Shown here piece after piece: positions 49,066 to 57,155 of a DNA stretch of 64,000 bases. The number at the start of each line of letters is the position of its first letter. Position 1 is the first letter of the stretch. A program made the translations under genes and the position numbers. The stretch is from Pseudaquabacterium terrae (GTDB taxonomy: Bacteria > Pseudomonadota > Gammaproteobacteria > Burkholderiales > Burkholderiaceae_C), in the NCBI RefSeq assembly GCF_013266755.1, contig NZ_JABRWJ010000014.1, positions 62,001 through 126,000 of the forward strand, given 5' to 3'. The notes below the pieces were generated by a model that worked only from the letters and a program-made list of their open reading frames with translations, was not told the origin of the DNA and did not search any database.

Positions 49066-50910
49066 ATGCACCAGCTGCTTTGCACCGCGCTACTCACGCT
49101 GTTCGCCGCGGTGGCCGCCGCGCAGCCCGTCCCGCGGCTCGAATTGGCAGGCGGCGTCTTCACGCTCAGCGTTCCGTACCTCGAGTACGGCAGCGGCAGC
49201 ACCCGGCAAGCCTGGAGCGCCAGCCTGAGCTCGACGACGGCGGACGGCTTCGTCGTGAATGCCGGGTCGGTGCAATCGGCCACGCTGCTCGGCGCGGCCG
49301 TCAGCCCGCCGACGGTGGCGGCCGCCGGCGGCGGATTCCGGCTGACCCTGCCCTACCTCGAGTTCACGAGCGGCGGCGTCACGCGGGCCTATGCGGCCAG
49401 CCTGACCAGCAGCGACCTCGCGATGTTCCTGGTCGACGCCGCCTCGGTGCAGGAAGTGGCCTTGCGCACCGAGCTGGCCGCGCCCACCGCCATCACGCTC
49501 AGCGAGGTGAACCCGCAGACGGTCGGCGGTGTCAGCTTCGGTTCATCGAGCCGGCTGCAGTTGAGCTGGACGGCGCCCGCCGGTTACGCCGTCGACCACT
49601 ATCAGATCACGGCCACCGAGCCGCTGATGAACACCCGCGTCAGCACCACGGCCGCCGGCACGGCGAGCGCAGCGACGCTGACGCCGCTGAAAGCCGGCAC
49701 CACCTACGCGGTGGTGGTCAAGGCCTGCGCCGACAGCGCCTGCACGCGCTCCGGCAGCGCCGCGGCCGTCAGCGCCACCACCGCGGTCGAGGTCTGGCAG
49801 CTGCAGGGCAGCGGCAACGCGGTGGCCGGCTTGAGCAGGCCGGTGCCGGACGGCAACGCGCGCCTGTCGGCCACGCGCTTCGGTGCCGGCGCCGGCGCGG
49901 CCACCGACACGGTGCAGTTCTATTACGGTCCGATGGGCGTCAGCGGGCAGTCGGTGGCCAGCAGCGGCGTGGTGTCGGCCGCCAACCCGGCGAGTTACCT
50001 CGCCGGCTTCACGAGCTACGCGACGACCACCGGCCTGCGCTCGCCCACGTCGGCCACGAGCGGCATCAAGGACATCATGACCGGCCAGGGCGTGCCGCTG
50101 TCGGCGGCGATGGGCTCCAAGGTGCGCCTCTTCTTCGAATCGAACGATGCCGACGGCAAGACCCGCATCTACGCGGTGGACAGTGTCGACGGCTACGTCG
50201 GCCGCGATTTCAACCGCGGCACGCCGACCACCTGCTCGGCCAGCAGCGACTACGCCGCCGGCGGCAACTGCGCGGCCACGCTGGTGCTCGGCGTCGAGGG
50301 GGATGCGGTCAATCCGACGCCGAAGGTCAAGGCGGTGCGCCAGAACAAGATCACCTGGCCGACGCTGACCGACTGGCGCTGGGACGGCGCGATCGGCACC
50401 TTCATGGTCTTCACGATCGACAAGATCAACGGCTGCACCACGGCCACTCACAATCACGGTTATGCGATGTGGAACGGCAACCGTTTCGTGCCGCAGCTCG
50501 ATGCCGCCGGCTGCCCCAAAGCCTTCAAGAGCGCGCAGGCGGCACTGCCGATGCACATCGGCGGCCAGCGCTACAAGATGTACTTCGGCGATCCGTCGAT
50601 CGCCACCGGCAAGCTCGCCGGCGGCACGCTGCCCTTCGTCGGGCCGAAGAAGCTGATCTACGCCGATGGCGTCAGCACCGGCGACGTTGCCATCGTCGAG
50701 TTCGAGGACTGGGAGGGCGTGGGCAGCGCGCGCAACGTCGTCTTCGTGTGGCCGAACGGCGAGAAGCTGTCGGACACCGCCGAAGGCTACATCGACGACT
50801 TCCATTTCCTGACGCCGACTGGCAGCCTGGACATCCAGGTGCTGTACCTGTCGATCACCGATGGGGTCGTGGTGCCGTTCGCGGCGACCGCCGTCTTGCT
50901 GAATCCCTGA
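49066..50910 (+). CDS. Secreted fibronectin type III-containing protein of unknown function
   Basis: The 614-aa protein has a signal peptide (HQLLCTALLTLFAAVAAAQ). Two similar strand-rich segments follow (FTLSVPYLEYGSGSTRQAW; FRLTLPYLEFTSGGVTRAY), an internal duplication, then a fibronectin type III-like domain (about 150-250; LQLSWTAPAGYAVDHYQITA, LKAGTTYAVVVKACADSACT). A large C-terminal region (about 260-614) is not recognised. It is rich in Gly and Asp and has several Cys (TTCSASSDYAAGGNCAATLV; NGCTTATHNHGYAMWNG). ATG 49066 is preferred over TTG 49060. It diverges from the Asp-box protein gene across a palindrome and may be co-regulated with it. Confidence 0.78.
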   Translation: MHQLLCTALLTLFAAVAAAQPVPRLELAGGVFTLSVPYLEYGSGSTRQAWSASLSSTTADGFVVNAGSVQSATLLGAAVSPPTVAAAGGGFRLTLPYLEFTSGGVTRAYAASLTSSDLAMFLVDAASVQEVALRTELAAPTAITLSEVNPQTVGGVSFGSSSRLQLSWTAPAGYAVDHYQITATEPLMNTRVSTTAAGTASAATLTPLKAGTTYAVVVKACADSACTRSGSAAAVSATTAVEVWQLQGSGNAVAGLSRPVPDGNARLSATRFGAGAGAATDTVQFYYGPMGVSGQSVASSGVVSAANPASYLAGFTSYATTTGLRSPTSATSGIKDIMTGQGVPLSAAMGSKVRLFFESNDADGKTRIYAVDSVDGYVGRDFNRGTPTTCSASSDYAAGGNCAATLVLGVEGDAVNPTPKVKAVRQNKITWPTLTDWRWDGAIGTFMVFTIDKINGCTTATHNHGYAMWNGNRFVPQLDAAGCPKAFKSAQAALPMHIGGQRYKMYFGDPSIATGKLAGGTLPFVGPKKLIYADGVSTGDVAIVEFEDWEGVGSARNVVFVWPNGEKLSDTAEGYIDDFHFLTPTGSLDIQVLYLSITDGVVVPFAATAVLLNP

Positions 50911-50919
50911 AGGCGGCGA

Positions 50920-51912
50920 TCACTCGATCGTCACCTTGGCGTCCTTCACCAGCTTCGCGAACTTCTCGGTTTCGTCCTTGATCTGTCGCGCCATCTGCTC
51001 GGTGCTGTTGCCGACCGGCTCGGCGCCGATCTCGTCCATGCGCTTCCTGAACTCGGGCGATTGGATGATCTTGACCATCTCGGTATTGAGCTTCGCGACG
51101 ATGTCCTTCGGCGTCGCTGCTGGCGCCAGCACGCCGAACCAGGTGCCGATGTCGAAGCCGGCGAGCCCGGATTCGGCGAGCGTCGGCACATCCGGCAGTG
51201 CGGAAGAGCGCCTGGCCGTCGTCACCGCCAGCGCGCGCAGTTTGCCGGACTTCACGTGCTGCAGCACCGGCGTGATGGTGTCGAAGGACATCGTCACCTG
51301 GCCGCCGAGCAGGTCGGTCGTCAGCGGGCCGCTGCCCTTGTAGGGCACGTGCAGCAGGCCGATGCCGGTGAGGTTCTCGAACTGCGTGCCGATCAGGTGC
51401 TGCGCGGTGCCGTTGCCGTTCGAGCCGTAGCTCAGTGGCGCCTTCGCGGCCTTGGCCAACGCGACCAGCTCGGCCACCGTCTTCGCCGGCGTGGCCGCAT
51501 TGATCACCAGCACGTTGGGCACCAGCGCGATCGTCGTGATCGGCGCGAAATCCTTCTGCAGCTCGTAGGGCAGCTTCTTGTAGACGCTGCTGGCGATGGT
51601 GTGGTGCACCGCGCCGACGAGCAGCGTGTGGCCATCGGGCTTCGACTTCGCGACGTAGTCCGCGCCCAGCGTCGCGCCGGCGCCGGGCTTGCTCTCGACG
51701 ATCACCGGCTGGCCGAGCGCCTGCGCCAGCCGCTCGGCCAGCGCGCGGGCCAGCACGTCGGTGGTGCCGCCGGCGGGGAATGGCACGACCAGGCTGATCG
51801 GCTTGGTCGGCCAGTTGGGCGCCTGGGCGTGGGCAACGCCGGAGGCGAGTACCGTCAGCGCGAGCGCGCCAGCCGCGAGCGCGATGCGGCGGGAATGGAG
51901 GGTGGGGTTCAT
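50920..51912 (-). CDS. Bug-family (TctC-type) periplasmic solute-binding protein
   Basis: The 330-aa protein has a signal peptide (RRIALAAGALALTVLASGVAHA), then the Bug core: ISLVVPFPAGGTTDVLARAL, VIVESKPGAGATLGADYV, LPYELQKDFAPITTIALVPN, LLHVPYKGSGPLTTDLLGGQ and LPDVPTLAESGLAGFDIGT. It follows the tartrate/D-malate-type dehydrogenase gene by 11 bp and is preceded by AAGGAAA, so the pair is an operon. The ligand may therefore be a C4 dicarboxylate or hydroxy acid such as tartrate or malate (inference from context). It meets the secreted protein gene tail-to-tail with a 9-bp gap. Confidence 0.92.
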   Translation of the reverse strand: MNPTLHSRRIALAAGALALTVLASGVAHAQAPNWPTKPISLVVPFPAGGTTDVLARALAERLAQALGQPVIVESKPGAGATLGADYVAKSKPDGHTLLVGAVHHTIASSVYKKLPYELQKDFAPITTIALVPNVLVINAATPAKTVAELVALAKAAKAPLSYGSNGNGTAQHLIGTQFENLTGIGLLHVPYKGSGPLTTDLLGGQVTMSFDTITPVLQHVKSGKLRALAVTTARRSSALPDVPTLAESGLAGFDIGTWFGVLAPAATPKDIVAKLNTEMVKIIQSPEFRKRMDEIGAEPVGNSTEQMARQIKDETEKFAKLVKDAKVTIE

Positions 51913-51923
51913 CGTTGTTTCCT

Positions 51924-53006
51924 TCAGCGGCCGGAGGCCGCGAGCTGGCGGCACACGGCCTGCGTCACGTCCGCCGTCGTCGCGCTGCCGCCGAGGTCAC
52001 GCGTGTGCAGCGCCGGCGTCGCGGTGACGGTCTCGATGGCGGCCATCAGCCGCTGCGCGGCCGCGTTCTCGCCCAGGTGCTCGAGCAGCATCACGCAGGA
52101 CCAGAAGGTGCCCACCGGATTCGCCAGGCCCTGGCCCATGATGTCGAAGGCCGAGCCGTGGATCGGTTCGAACATCGACGGATAACGACGCTCCGGATCG
52201 ATGTTAGCGGTCGGCGCGATGCCCAGGCTGCCGGCCAGCGCCGCCGCCAGGTCGCTCAGGATGTCGGCATGCAGGTTGGTCGCGACGATCGTGTCCAAGC
52301 TCGCCGGCCGGTTGACCATTCGCGCCGTCGCGGCGTCGACGAGCTCCTTGTCCCAGGCGACGTCGGGGAACTCGTTGGCCACCTCCAGCGCGATCTCGTC
52401 CCACATCACCATCGCATGGCGCTGCGCATTGCTCTTCGTGACCACCGTCAGAAACTTGCGCGGCCGCGATTGTGCGAGCCGGAAGGCATACCGCAGGATG
52501 CGCTCGACGCCGGCGCGCGTCATGATCGAGACGTCGGTCGCTGCCTCGATCGGATGGCCCTGGTGCACGCGACCGCCGACGCCGGAATACTCGCCCTCGG
52601 AGTTCTCGCGCACGATGACCCAGTTCAGGTCCTCGGGCCGGCAGCGCTTCAGCGGTCCGTCGATACCGGGCAGGATGCGCGTCGGCCGCACGTTCGCGTA
52701 CTGGTCGAAGCCCTGGCAGATCTTCAGCCGCAGGCCCCACAGCGTGATGTGGTCCGGGATGTGCGGATCGCCGGCCGAGCCGAACAGGATCGCGTCCTTG
52801 CCGCGCAGTGCGTCCAGGCCGTCGGCCGGCATCATCTCGCCGTGGGCGCGGTACCAGTCGCCGCCCCAGCCGAATTGCTCGAATTCGAAACCGAAGCTGC
52901 CATCGGCCGCGGCCAGCGCTTCCAGCACGCGCTGCCCGGCGGGCACCACTTCCTTGCCGATGCCGTCGCCGGGGATGGTGGCGATGCGGTAGGTCTTCGT
53001 CGTCAT
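51924..53006 (-). CDS. Tartrate/D-malate dehydrogenase-type enzyme (isocitrate/isopropylmalate dehydrogenase family)
   Basis: The 360-aa protein has the decarboxylating dehydrogenase signature: IATIPGDGIGKEVVPAG, substrate motif LWGLRLKICQGFDQYANVRP, VIVRENSEGEYSGVGGR, KSNAQRHAMVMWDEIA with catalytic Lys, and ATNLHADILSDLAAALAGSLG ending FEPIHGSAFDIMGQG. The LRLKICQGFDQYANVRP form and the length of 360 fit TtuC/DmlA tartrate and D-malate dehydrogenases. GAGGAA about 9 bp upstream fixes the ATG at 53006. It heads an operon with a Bug receptor and diverges from a LysR-type regulator, suggesting induction by its substrate. Confidence 0.9.
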   Translation of the reverse strand: MTTKTYRIATIPGDGIGKEVVPAGQRVLEALAAADGSFGFEFEQFGWGGDWYRAHGEMMPADGLDALRGKDAILFGSAGDPHIPDHITLWGLRLKICQGFDQYANVRPTRILPGIDGPLKRCRPEDLNWVIVRENSEGEYSGVGGRVHQGHPIEAATDVSIMTRAGVERILRYAFRLAQSRPRKFLTVVTKSNAQRHAMVMWDEIALEVANEFPDVAWDKELVDAATARMVNRPASLDTIVATNLHADILSDLAAALAGSLGIAPTANIDPERRYPSMFEPIHGSAFDIMGQGLANPVGTFWSCVMLLEHLGENAAAQRLMAAIETVTATPALHTRDLGGSATTADVTQAVCRQLAASGR

Positions 53007-53115
53007 GCGGATTCCTCGATTCGGTGCTAAAGGGGGAGTGGTGCGACTGTGCGGCCGCGACGTCGCAGCGGCACGGGCGTAAAGTGAATCCATCGTCAAC
53101 CTGAAGTGAACGCTG

Positions 53116-54030
53116 ATGAGCCACCCAGGCATCCAGGCGGCCGAGCTCGGATTCATCGTCGCGCTGGCCGGCAGCGCCAGCCTCAGCGCGGCGGCGCGCG
53201 AGCTCGGCGTCTCGAAAGCGGCGGTCAGCAAGCGGCTGGCGCAGATCGAGCAGCGCACCGGCGTCGGGCTGGTCAACCGCACGACGCGGCGCATGAGCCT
53301 GACGCCCGAGGGCGAAGCGCTCGCCGAGCGCGCGCGCCGCATCCTCGTCGACATCGACGAGCTGGACCAGCTGCTGAGCACCTCGCGCCAGGTGCCGCAG
53401 GGCCTGCTGCGGATCAACGCGACGCTCGGCTTCGGCCGCAGCCACATCGCGCCGCTGATCTCGCGCTTCGTGCGGCGTTATCCCGAGGTCGAGGTGCAGC
53501 TGCAGCTGTCGGTCAACCCACCGCCGCTGACCGACGACGCGTTCGACGTCTGCGTGCGCTTCGGCGAGCCGCCGGATACGCGCGTCATTGCCAAGCGCAT
53601 CGCGCCGAACCGGCGCCTGCTGTGCGCGGCGCCGGCGTACCTCAAGCGCCACGGCGAGCCGAAGCTGCCGCAGGATCTTGTGCGGCACAACTGCATCGGC
53701 ATTCGCCAGGGCGACGAGGCTTACGGCACCTGGCGGCTGTCGCTGGGCAAGGGGTCACGGCGGCGCAGCGAGACGGTCAAGACGCGCGGGAATCTGACGA
53801 CCAACGACGGGGAAATTGCCGTCAGCTGGGCGCTCGAGGGGCACGGGATATTGATGCGCGCGGAATGGGACATCGCGCGCTATCTGCAAAGCGGGCGCTT
53901 GCTGCAGGTGTTGCCGCAATGGGAGACGCCGGAGGCCGATGTCTATGCGGTTTATCCGGAGCGGTTGCGGTTGTCGACGAGGGTGCGGGCGTTCGTCGAG
54001 TTCCTGGGCGAGGGGTTTGCCGTGGCGTGA
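53116..54030 (+). CDS. LysR-family transcriptional regulator
   Basis: The 304-aa protein has the N-terminal LysR winged helix (FIVALAGSASLSAAARELGV, SKAAVSKRLAQIEQRTGVGL, VNRTTRRMSLTPEG) and the type 2 periplasmic-binding-like effector domain (about 90-300; LLRINATLGFGRSHIAPLIS, DVCVRFGEPPDTRVIAKRIA). The helix-turn-helix and the effector region resemble DmlR-like members of the CrgA/DmlR branch. It is divergent, 109 bp away, from the tartrate/D-malate-type dehydrogenase gene, the classic layout for a LysR protein and its target. An obvious T-N11-A box could not be singled out. Confidence 0.9.
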   Translation: MSHPGIQAAELGFIVALAGSASLSAAARELGVSKAAVSKRLAQIEQRTGVGLVNRTTRRMSLTPEGEALAERARRILVDIDELDQLLSTSRQVPQGLLRINATLGFGRSHIAPLISRFVRRYPEVEVQLQLSVNPPPLTDDAFDVCVRFGEPPDTRVIAKRIAPNRRLLCAAPAYLKRHGEPKLPQDLVRHNCIGIRQGDEAYGTWRLSLGKGSRRRSETVKTRGNLTTNDGEIAVSWALEGHGILMRAEWDIARYLQSGRLLQVLPQWETPEADVYAVYPERLRLSTRVRAFVEFLGEGFAVA

Positions 54031-54071
54031 ACGCCGACGGTCGTATGCGGCGCAACAGCGGGGAGGCTGAC

Positions 54072-54305
54072 TCAGCGGCTCAGCATGGCGCCCAGCGAAT
54101 CGACCAATTCGGCCCAGTCCGCATCGTCACTGATTTCCTCTCGAAGGAACTCGGCCTGGCTCGGGGTCCAGAACGACGCGTCGGCGAGCGCCACGCCGGC
54201 GGGCAGGGGTCGATGCGAGGCAATGAAATCCTCGATGGACGCCGGGTCGTCGGGCAGGCCGAGTTGCCGGAACAAGTCGCCGAGTCTGTGGATGGGAGAT
54301 TCCAT
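54072..54305 (-). CDS. DUF2789 family protein, 77 aa
   Basis: The product fits DUF2789: the N-terminal helix HRLGDLFRQLGLPDDPASIE, then DFIASHRPLPAGVALADASF, the WTPSQAEFLREEI motif and the acidic tail DDADWAELVDSLGAML. AGGAG 8 bp upstream supports the ATG at 54305. It is cytoplasmic with no known function. It lies between the LysR gene (tail to tail) and the oxidoreductase gene upstream on the same strand (49 bp). Confidence 0.85.
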   Translation of the reverse strand: MESPIHRLGDLFRQLGLPDDPASIEDFIASHRPLPAGVALADASFWTPSQAEFLREEISDDADWAELVDSLGAMLSR

Positions 54306-54354
54306 GGATGCGCTCCTGGCAAGTAAGGCCCGTCCCCGCCCTGCAACCGCGGCT

Positions 54355-55713
54355 TCACACCGCCACCGCCTCGATCGTACCGTTCAAGCGGCTGCGCTCG
54401 GCGGCGAAGGCCATCAGGTGGCTCTCGACCGAGACCTCGATCGACGACGACAGCAGCGACTTGTCGCGCTGCCCGACGGCCTGCACCCAGTCGCGCACCA
54501 GGCGCAGATCGCCGCCGCCGTGCGCATCGGTCTTCATGCGCCACTCGCGGCGCGAACCGTCCTTGAACGACGTGAAGACGAAGTGCTCCATGTCGCCGAC
54601 GATGTCGCCGAGCGAGCCCATGATGCAGGTGCGCCGCCCTTCGTAGGACACCATGGCTTCCATCGAGAACGCGGCGGTGGCCCCGTTGCGGAACAGGATG
54701 TTGACGCTCAGGTGGTCGGGCTGGTCGTTGTCCAGCCGGAAGACGCAGCGCCCGTAGTCGGTATCGCGCAGCCGCTGCAGGATCAGTGGCTCCCACTGGG
54801 TCTGATCGGGCGGCAGGTCGAACACATGCAGGCGCTGGCGCTCGCGGTGGTAGATGCGCAGCGCCGAGTGCGGGCACTCGGGCTCGACGGCGCAACCGTC
54901 GATGCAGCGCTCGGTGCTGCCGGGTGGCGCATTGCGCTGCGTGAACCACTTCAGGTTGCCGAAGCACTGCACGCGCTCGACCGGCTCGCCGACGAGCCAG
55001 CGCACGATGTCGGTGTCGTGGCAGCTCTTGTTGAGGATGATCGGCGAGGTGGCCTCGCTGCGCCGCCAGTTGCCGCGCACGTAGGAATGGCACATGTGCC
55101 GGTGCTCGATCGGCTCCAGGTGCTGCACGCTGATCACCTGGCCGACCGCGCCGCTCGCCAGCAGCGCCTTCAGCGCCCGGAAGTACGGCGCATAACGCAG
55201 CACGTGGCAGACGGCGACGATGCCGCCACTGGCCTGCGCGGCGGCGAGCACCGTGCGGCATTCGGCCTCGGTCGGCGCGATCGGCTTTTCCAGCAGCACG
55301 TCGTAGCCGAGCGCGAGTGCGCGCAGGCATGGCGCCGCGTGCTCGCGGTCGGGCGTCGCGATGATCACCGCATCGGCGACGCGCGGCGCGGCCAGGGCCT
55401 CGCGCCAGTCGTCGAAGCGGCACGCTGCGGGGACGCCGGTCGCGTCGCCCAGGCGGTTGCGCCGCAGCGGGTTCGGGTCGGCGACGGCGACGACCTGCAT
55501 CTCGCCCGGGCTGTGCAGCGCGAAGCCGGCGTAGATCGATCCGCGGTGCCCGGCGCCGATCATCAGCACGCGCACTGGGCGCTCGAGCTCACGATGCCGT
55601 GTATCGATGTCGGGGTCGACAGCGTTGCCGAGGCGTTCGAACGCTTCATTCCAGCCGCCGGCGGCCGACGGGATCGGCGGCAGGGAGTTGGAAGGGGTTT
55701 CGCGCAAGGACAT
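54355..55713 (-). CDS. Gfo/Idh/MocA-family oxidoreductase
   Basis: The 452-aa protein has a Rossmann domain starting near residue 47 (RVLMIGAGHRGSIYAGFALH), VVAVADPNPLRRNRLG and the diagnostic EKP motif in DVLLEKPIAPTEAECRTVL. The C-terminal alpha/beta domain has the catalytic-region HDTDIVRWLVGEPVERVQCF. Such enzymes use NAD(P) to oxidise or reduce sugars or related alcohols. Cysteines in ERCIDGCAVEPECPHSALRI form a C-x3-C-x5-C cluster of unknown purpose. The first 46 residues precede the fold; the ATG at 55713 has only a distant GAGG, so the start is less certain. It diverges from the TRAFs-binding gene (115 bp). Confidence 0.85.
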   Translation of the reverse strand: MSLRETPSNSLPPIPSAAGGWNEAFERLGNAVDPDIDTRHRELERPVRVLMIGAGHRGSIYAGFALHSPGEMQVVAVADPNPLRRNRLGDATGVPAACRFDDWREALAAPRVADAVIIATPDREHAAPCLRALALGYDVLLEKPIAPTEAECRTVLAAAQASGGIVAVCHVLRYAPYFRALKALLASGAVGQVISVQHLEPIEHRHMCHSYVRGNWRRSEATSPIILNKSCHDTDIVRWLVGEPVERVQCFGNLKWFTQRNAPPGSTERCIDGCAVEPECPHSALRIYHRERQRLHVFDLPPDQTQWEPLILQRLRDTDYGRCVFRLDNDQPDHLSVNILFRNGATAAFSMEAMVSYEGRRTCIMGSLGDIVGDMEHFVFTSFKDGSRREWRMKTDAHGGGDLRLVRDWVQAVGQRDKSLLSSSIEVSVESHLMAFAAERSRLNGTIEAVAV

Positions 55714-55827
55714 CGTTGGTACGCCATCCTCGGTGGCGATGCCGAGCCTACCATCGTGCGGAGAGATGATCCGCCCGCACCGCTCGCACGGATCGAAGTG
55801 GAGAATCCGCAGGACCGGGAGACAGCC

Positions 55828-57129
55828 ATGAAGCGATGTTTCGTTGTGCAGGGTTTCGGCAAGAAGACCGACTACACGGACGGCCGGGTGCTCGACCTTG
55901 ACGCGTCCTACGCGGTTATCAAGGATGCGGTGACGGCCTGCGGCATGGAGTGCGTGCGTGCCGACGAGATCCTGCATTCCGGCACCATCGACAAGCCGAT
56001 GTACGAACAGTTGTTGAGCGCGGACCTGGTGATCGCCGACCTGTCCACCTACAACATCAATGCGGCATTCGAGTTGGGCGTGCGCTATGCGCTGCGGCCC
56101 CACGCCACCATCGTCGTCGCCGAAGAGCTGTTCAAGCCGGTGTTCGATGTCACCCACATCGTCATCCGTCGCTACAAGCACCTCGGCGAGGACATCGGCC
56201 GCAGCGAGGCCAAACGCTTCCAGGCGGCGCTGTCCGACGCCATCAGCGGGATCCTGGCGCAATCGGCGGTGGACAGCCCCGTGTACACGTTCATCCCCGA
56301 ACTGGAGCCGCCACGCACGCGGCCGGTGGCGGCAGCCGCCACCATCGAGGTGGTTGCCATCGACGTTGCCGAGTCGTTGAACGCCGCACCGCCGGCGCCC
56401 GCGGCACCGGCCGGCGAGCCGTCCAACAAGTGGCTGCTCGACAGCGCGAAGGCGTCGCTCAAGGCCAGCGACTTTGCGAGCGCCCGCACCTTTCTGCGCA
56501 AGCTGCACGAGCGCCTGCCGGCCGACCATGACGTTGTGCATCAGCTCACGCTGGCAACCTACAAGTCACGGCAGCCGGATCCGCGCACGGCATTAACGGA
56601 GGCGCGCACGCTGCTGAAAACGATATCGCCGGCGACCACCAACGATCCCGAAACCCTGGGTCTGTGGGGCGCCATCCACAAGCGCCTGTACGACCTGGAC
56701 GGTGACCCCGGGTTGCTCGACGAGAGCATCGCTGCCTATGGCCGCGGCTTCCAGCTCAAGCAGGACTACTACAACGGCGTCAACTACGCGACCTTGCTCG
56801 AGATGCGCGCCCTGACCAGTGCGCTGGCGCAGCGATCCGACGAGGCCATCGCCGATCGCGTGACCGCGCGTCGCACGCGCCGCGAGGTGTTGACGCTGCT
56901 GGCCCCGTTGCTGCAACAGATGGGTGACGACTGCGACTTGGAGATCCGCTACTGGGCCATGGCGTCGGACTGGGAAGCGCGCGCTGGCCTGGGCATGGCG
57001 GACGAAGCCGCCCAGTCAGAAGCTCGCGCGCGGGCGCTGAACCCGCCGAGTTGGATGATCGACAGCACGCGCGAACAGATCGAACGTATCCGGAAGACGC
57101 AGGAGCAATTGGCTGCTGCGTTGGCGTAG
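55828..57129 (+). CDS. Deoxyribosyltransferase/TIR-like domain fused to TRAFs-binding (DUF4071-like) TPR domain
   Basis: The 433-aa protein starts at an ATG with GGGAG about 7 bp upstream. Residues 1-145 form a flavodoxin-like domain of the nucleoside 2-deoxyribosyltransferase/TIR-like group: KRCFVVQGFGKKTDYTDGRV, then YEQLLSADLVIADLSTYNIN and AAFELGVRYALRPHATIVVA, where Asp and Glu stand at the usual active-site places. An Ala/Pro linker (about 165-195) leads to helical repeats (about 200-433). These contain ETLGLWGAIHKRLYDLDGDP and GRGFQLKQDYYNGVNYATLL, the pattern I recall for the MAP3K TRAFs-binding domain (DUF4071). It converges with the TIR-CHAT-STAND gene, 26 bp apart. A nucleotide-consuming or sensing role is inferred. 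Confidence 0.75.
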   Translation: MKRCFVVQGFGKKTDYTDGRVLDLDASYAVIKDAVTACGMECVRADEILHSGTIDKPMYEQLLSADLVIADLSTYNINAAFELGVRYALRPHATIVVAEELFKPVFDVTHIVIRRYKHLGEDIGRSEAKRFQAALSDAISGILAQSAVDSPVYTFIPELEPPRTRPVAAAATIEVVAIDVAESLNAAPPAPAAPAGEPSNKWLLDSAKASLKASDFASARTFLRKLHERLPADHDVVHQLTLATYKSRQPDPRTALTEARTLLKTISPATTNDPETLGLWGAIHKRLYDLDGDPGLLDESIAAYGRGFQLKQDYYNGVNYATLLEMRALTSALAQRSDEAIADRVTARRTRREVLTLLAPLLQQMGDDCDLEIRYWAMASDWEARAGLGMADEAAQSEARARALNPPSWMIDSTREQIERIRKTQEQLAAALA

Positions 57130-57155
57130 ATTCGGCGACCGTTGGCGGCGCGTTG

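Noticed and set aside
53007-53115. LysR box in the divergent gap
   Set aside because: Several T-N11-A matches exist by chance, and none stands out as a clear inverted repeat.
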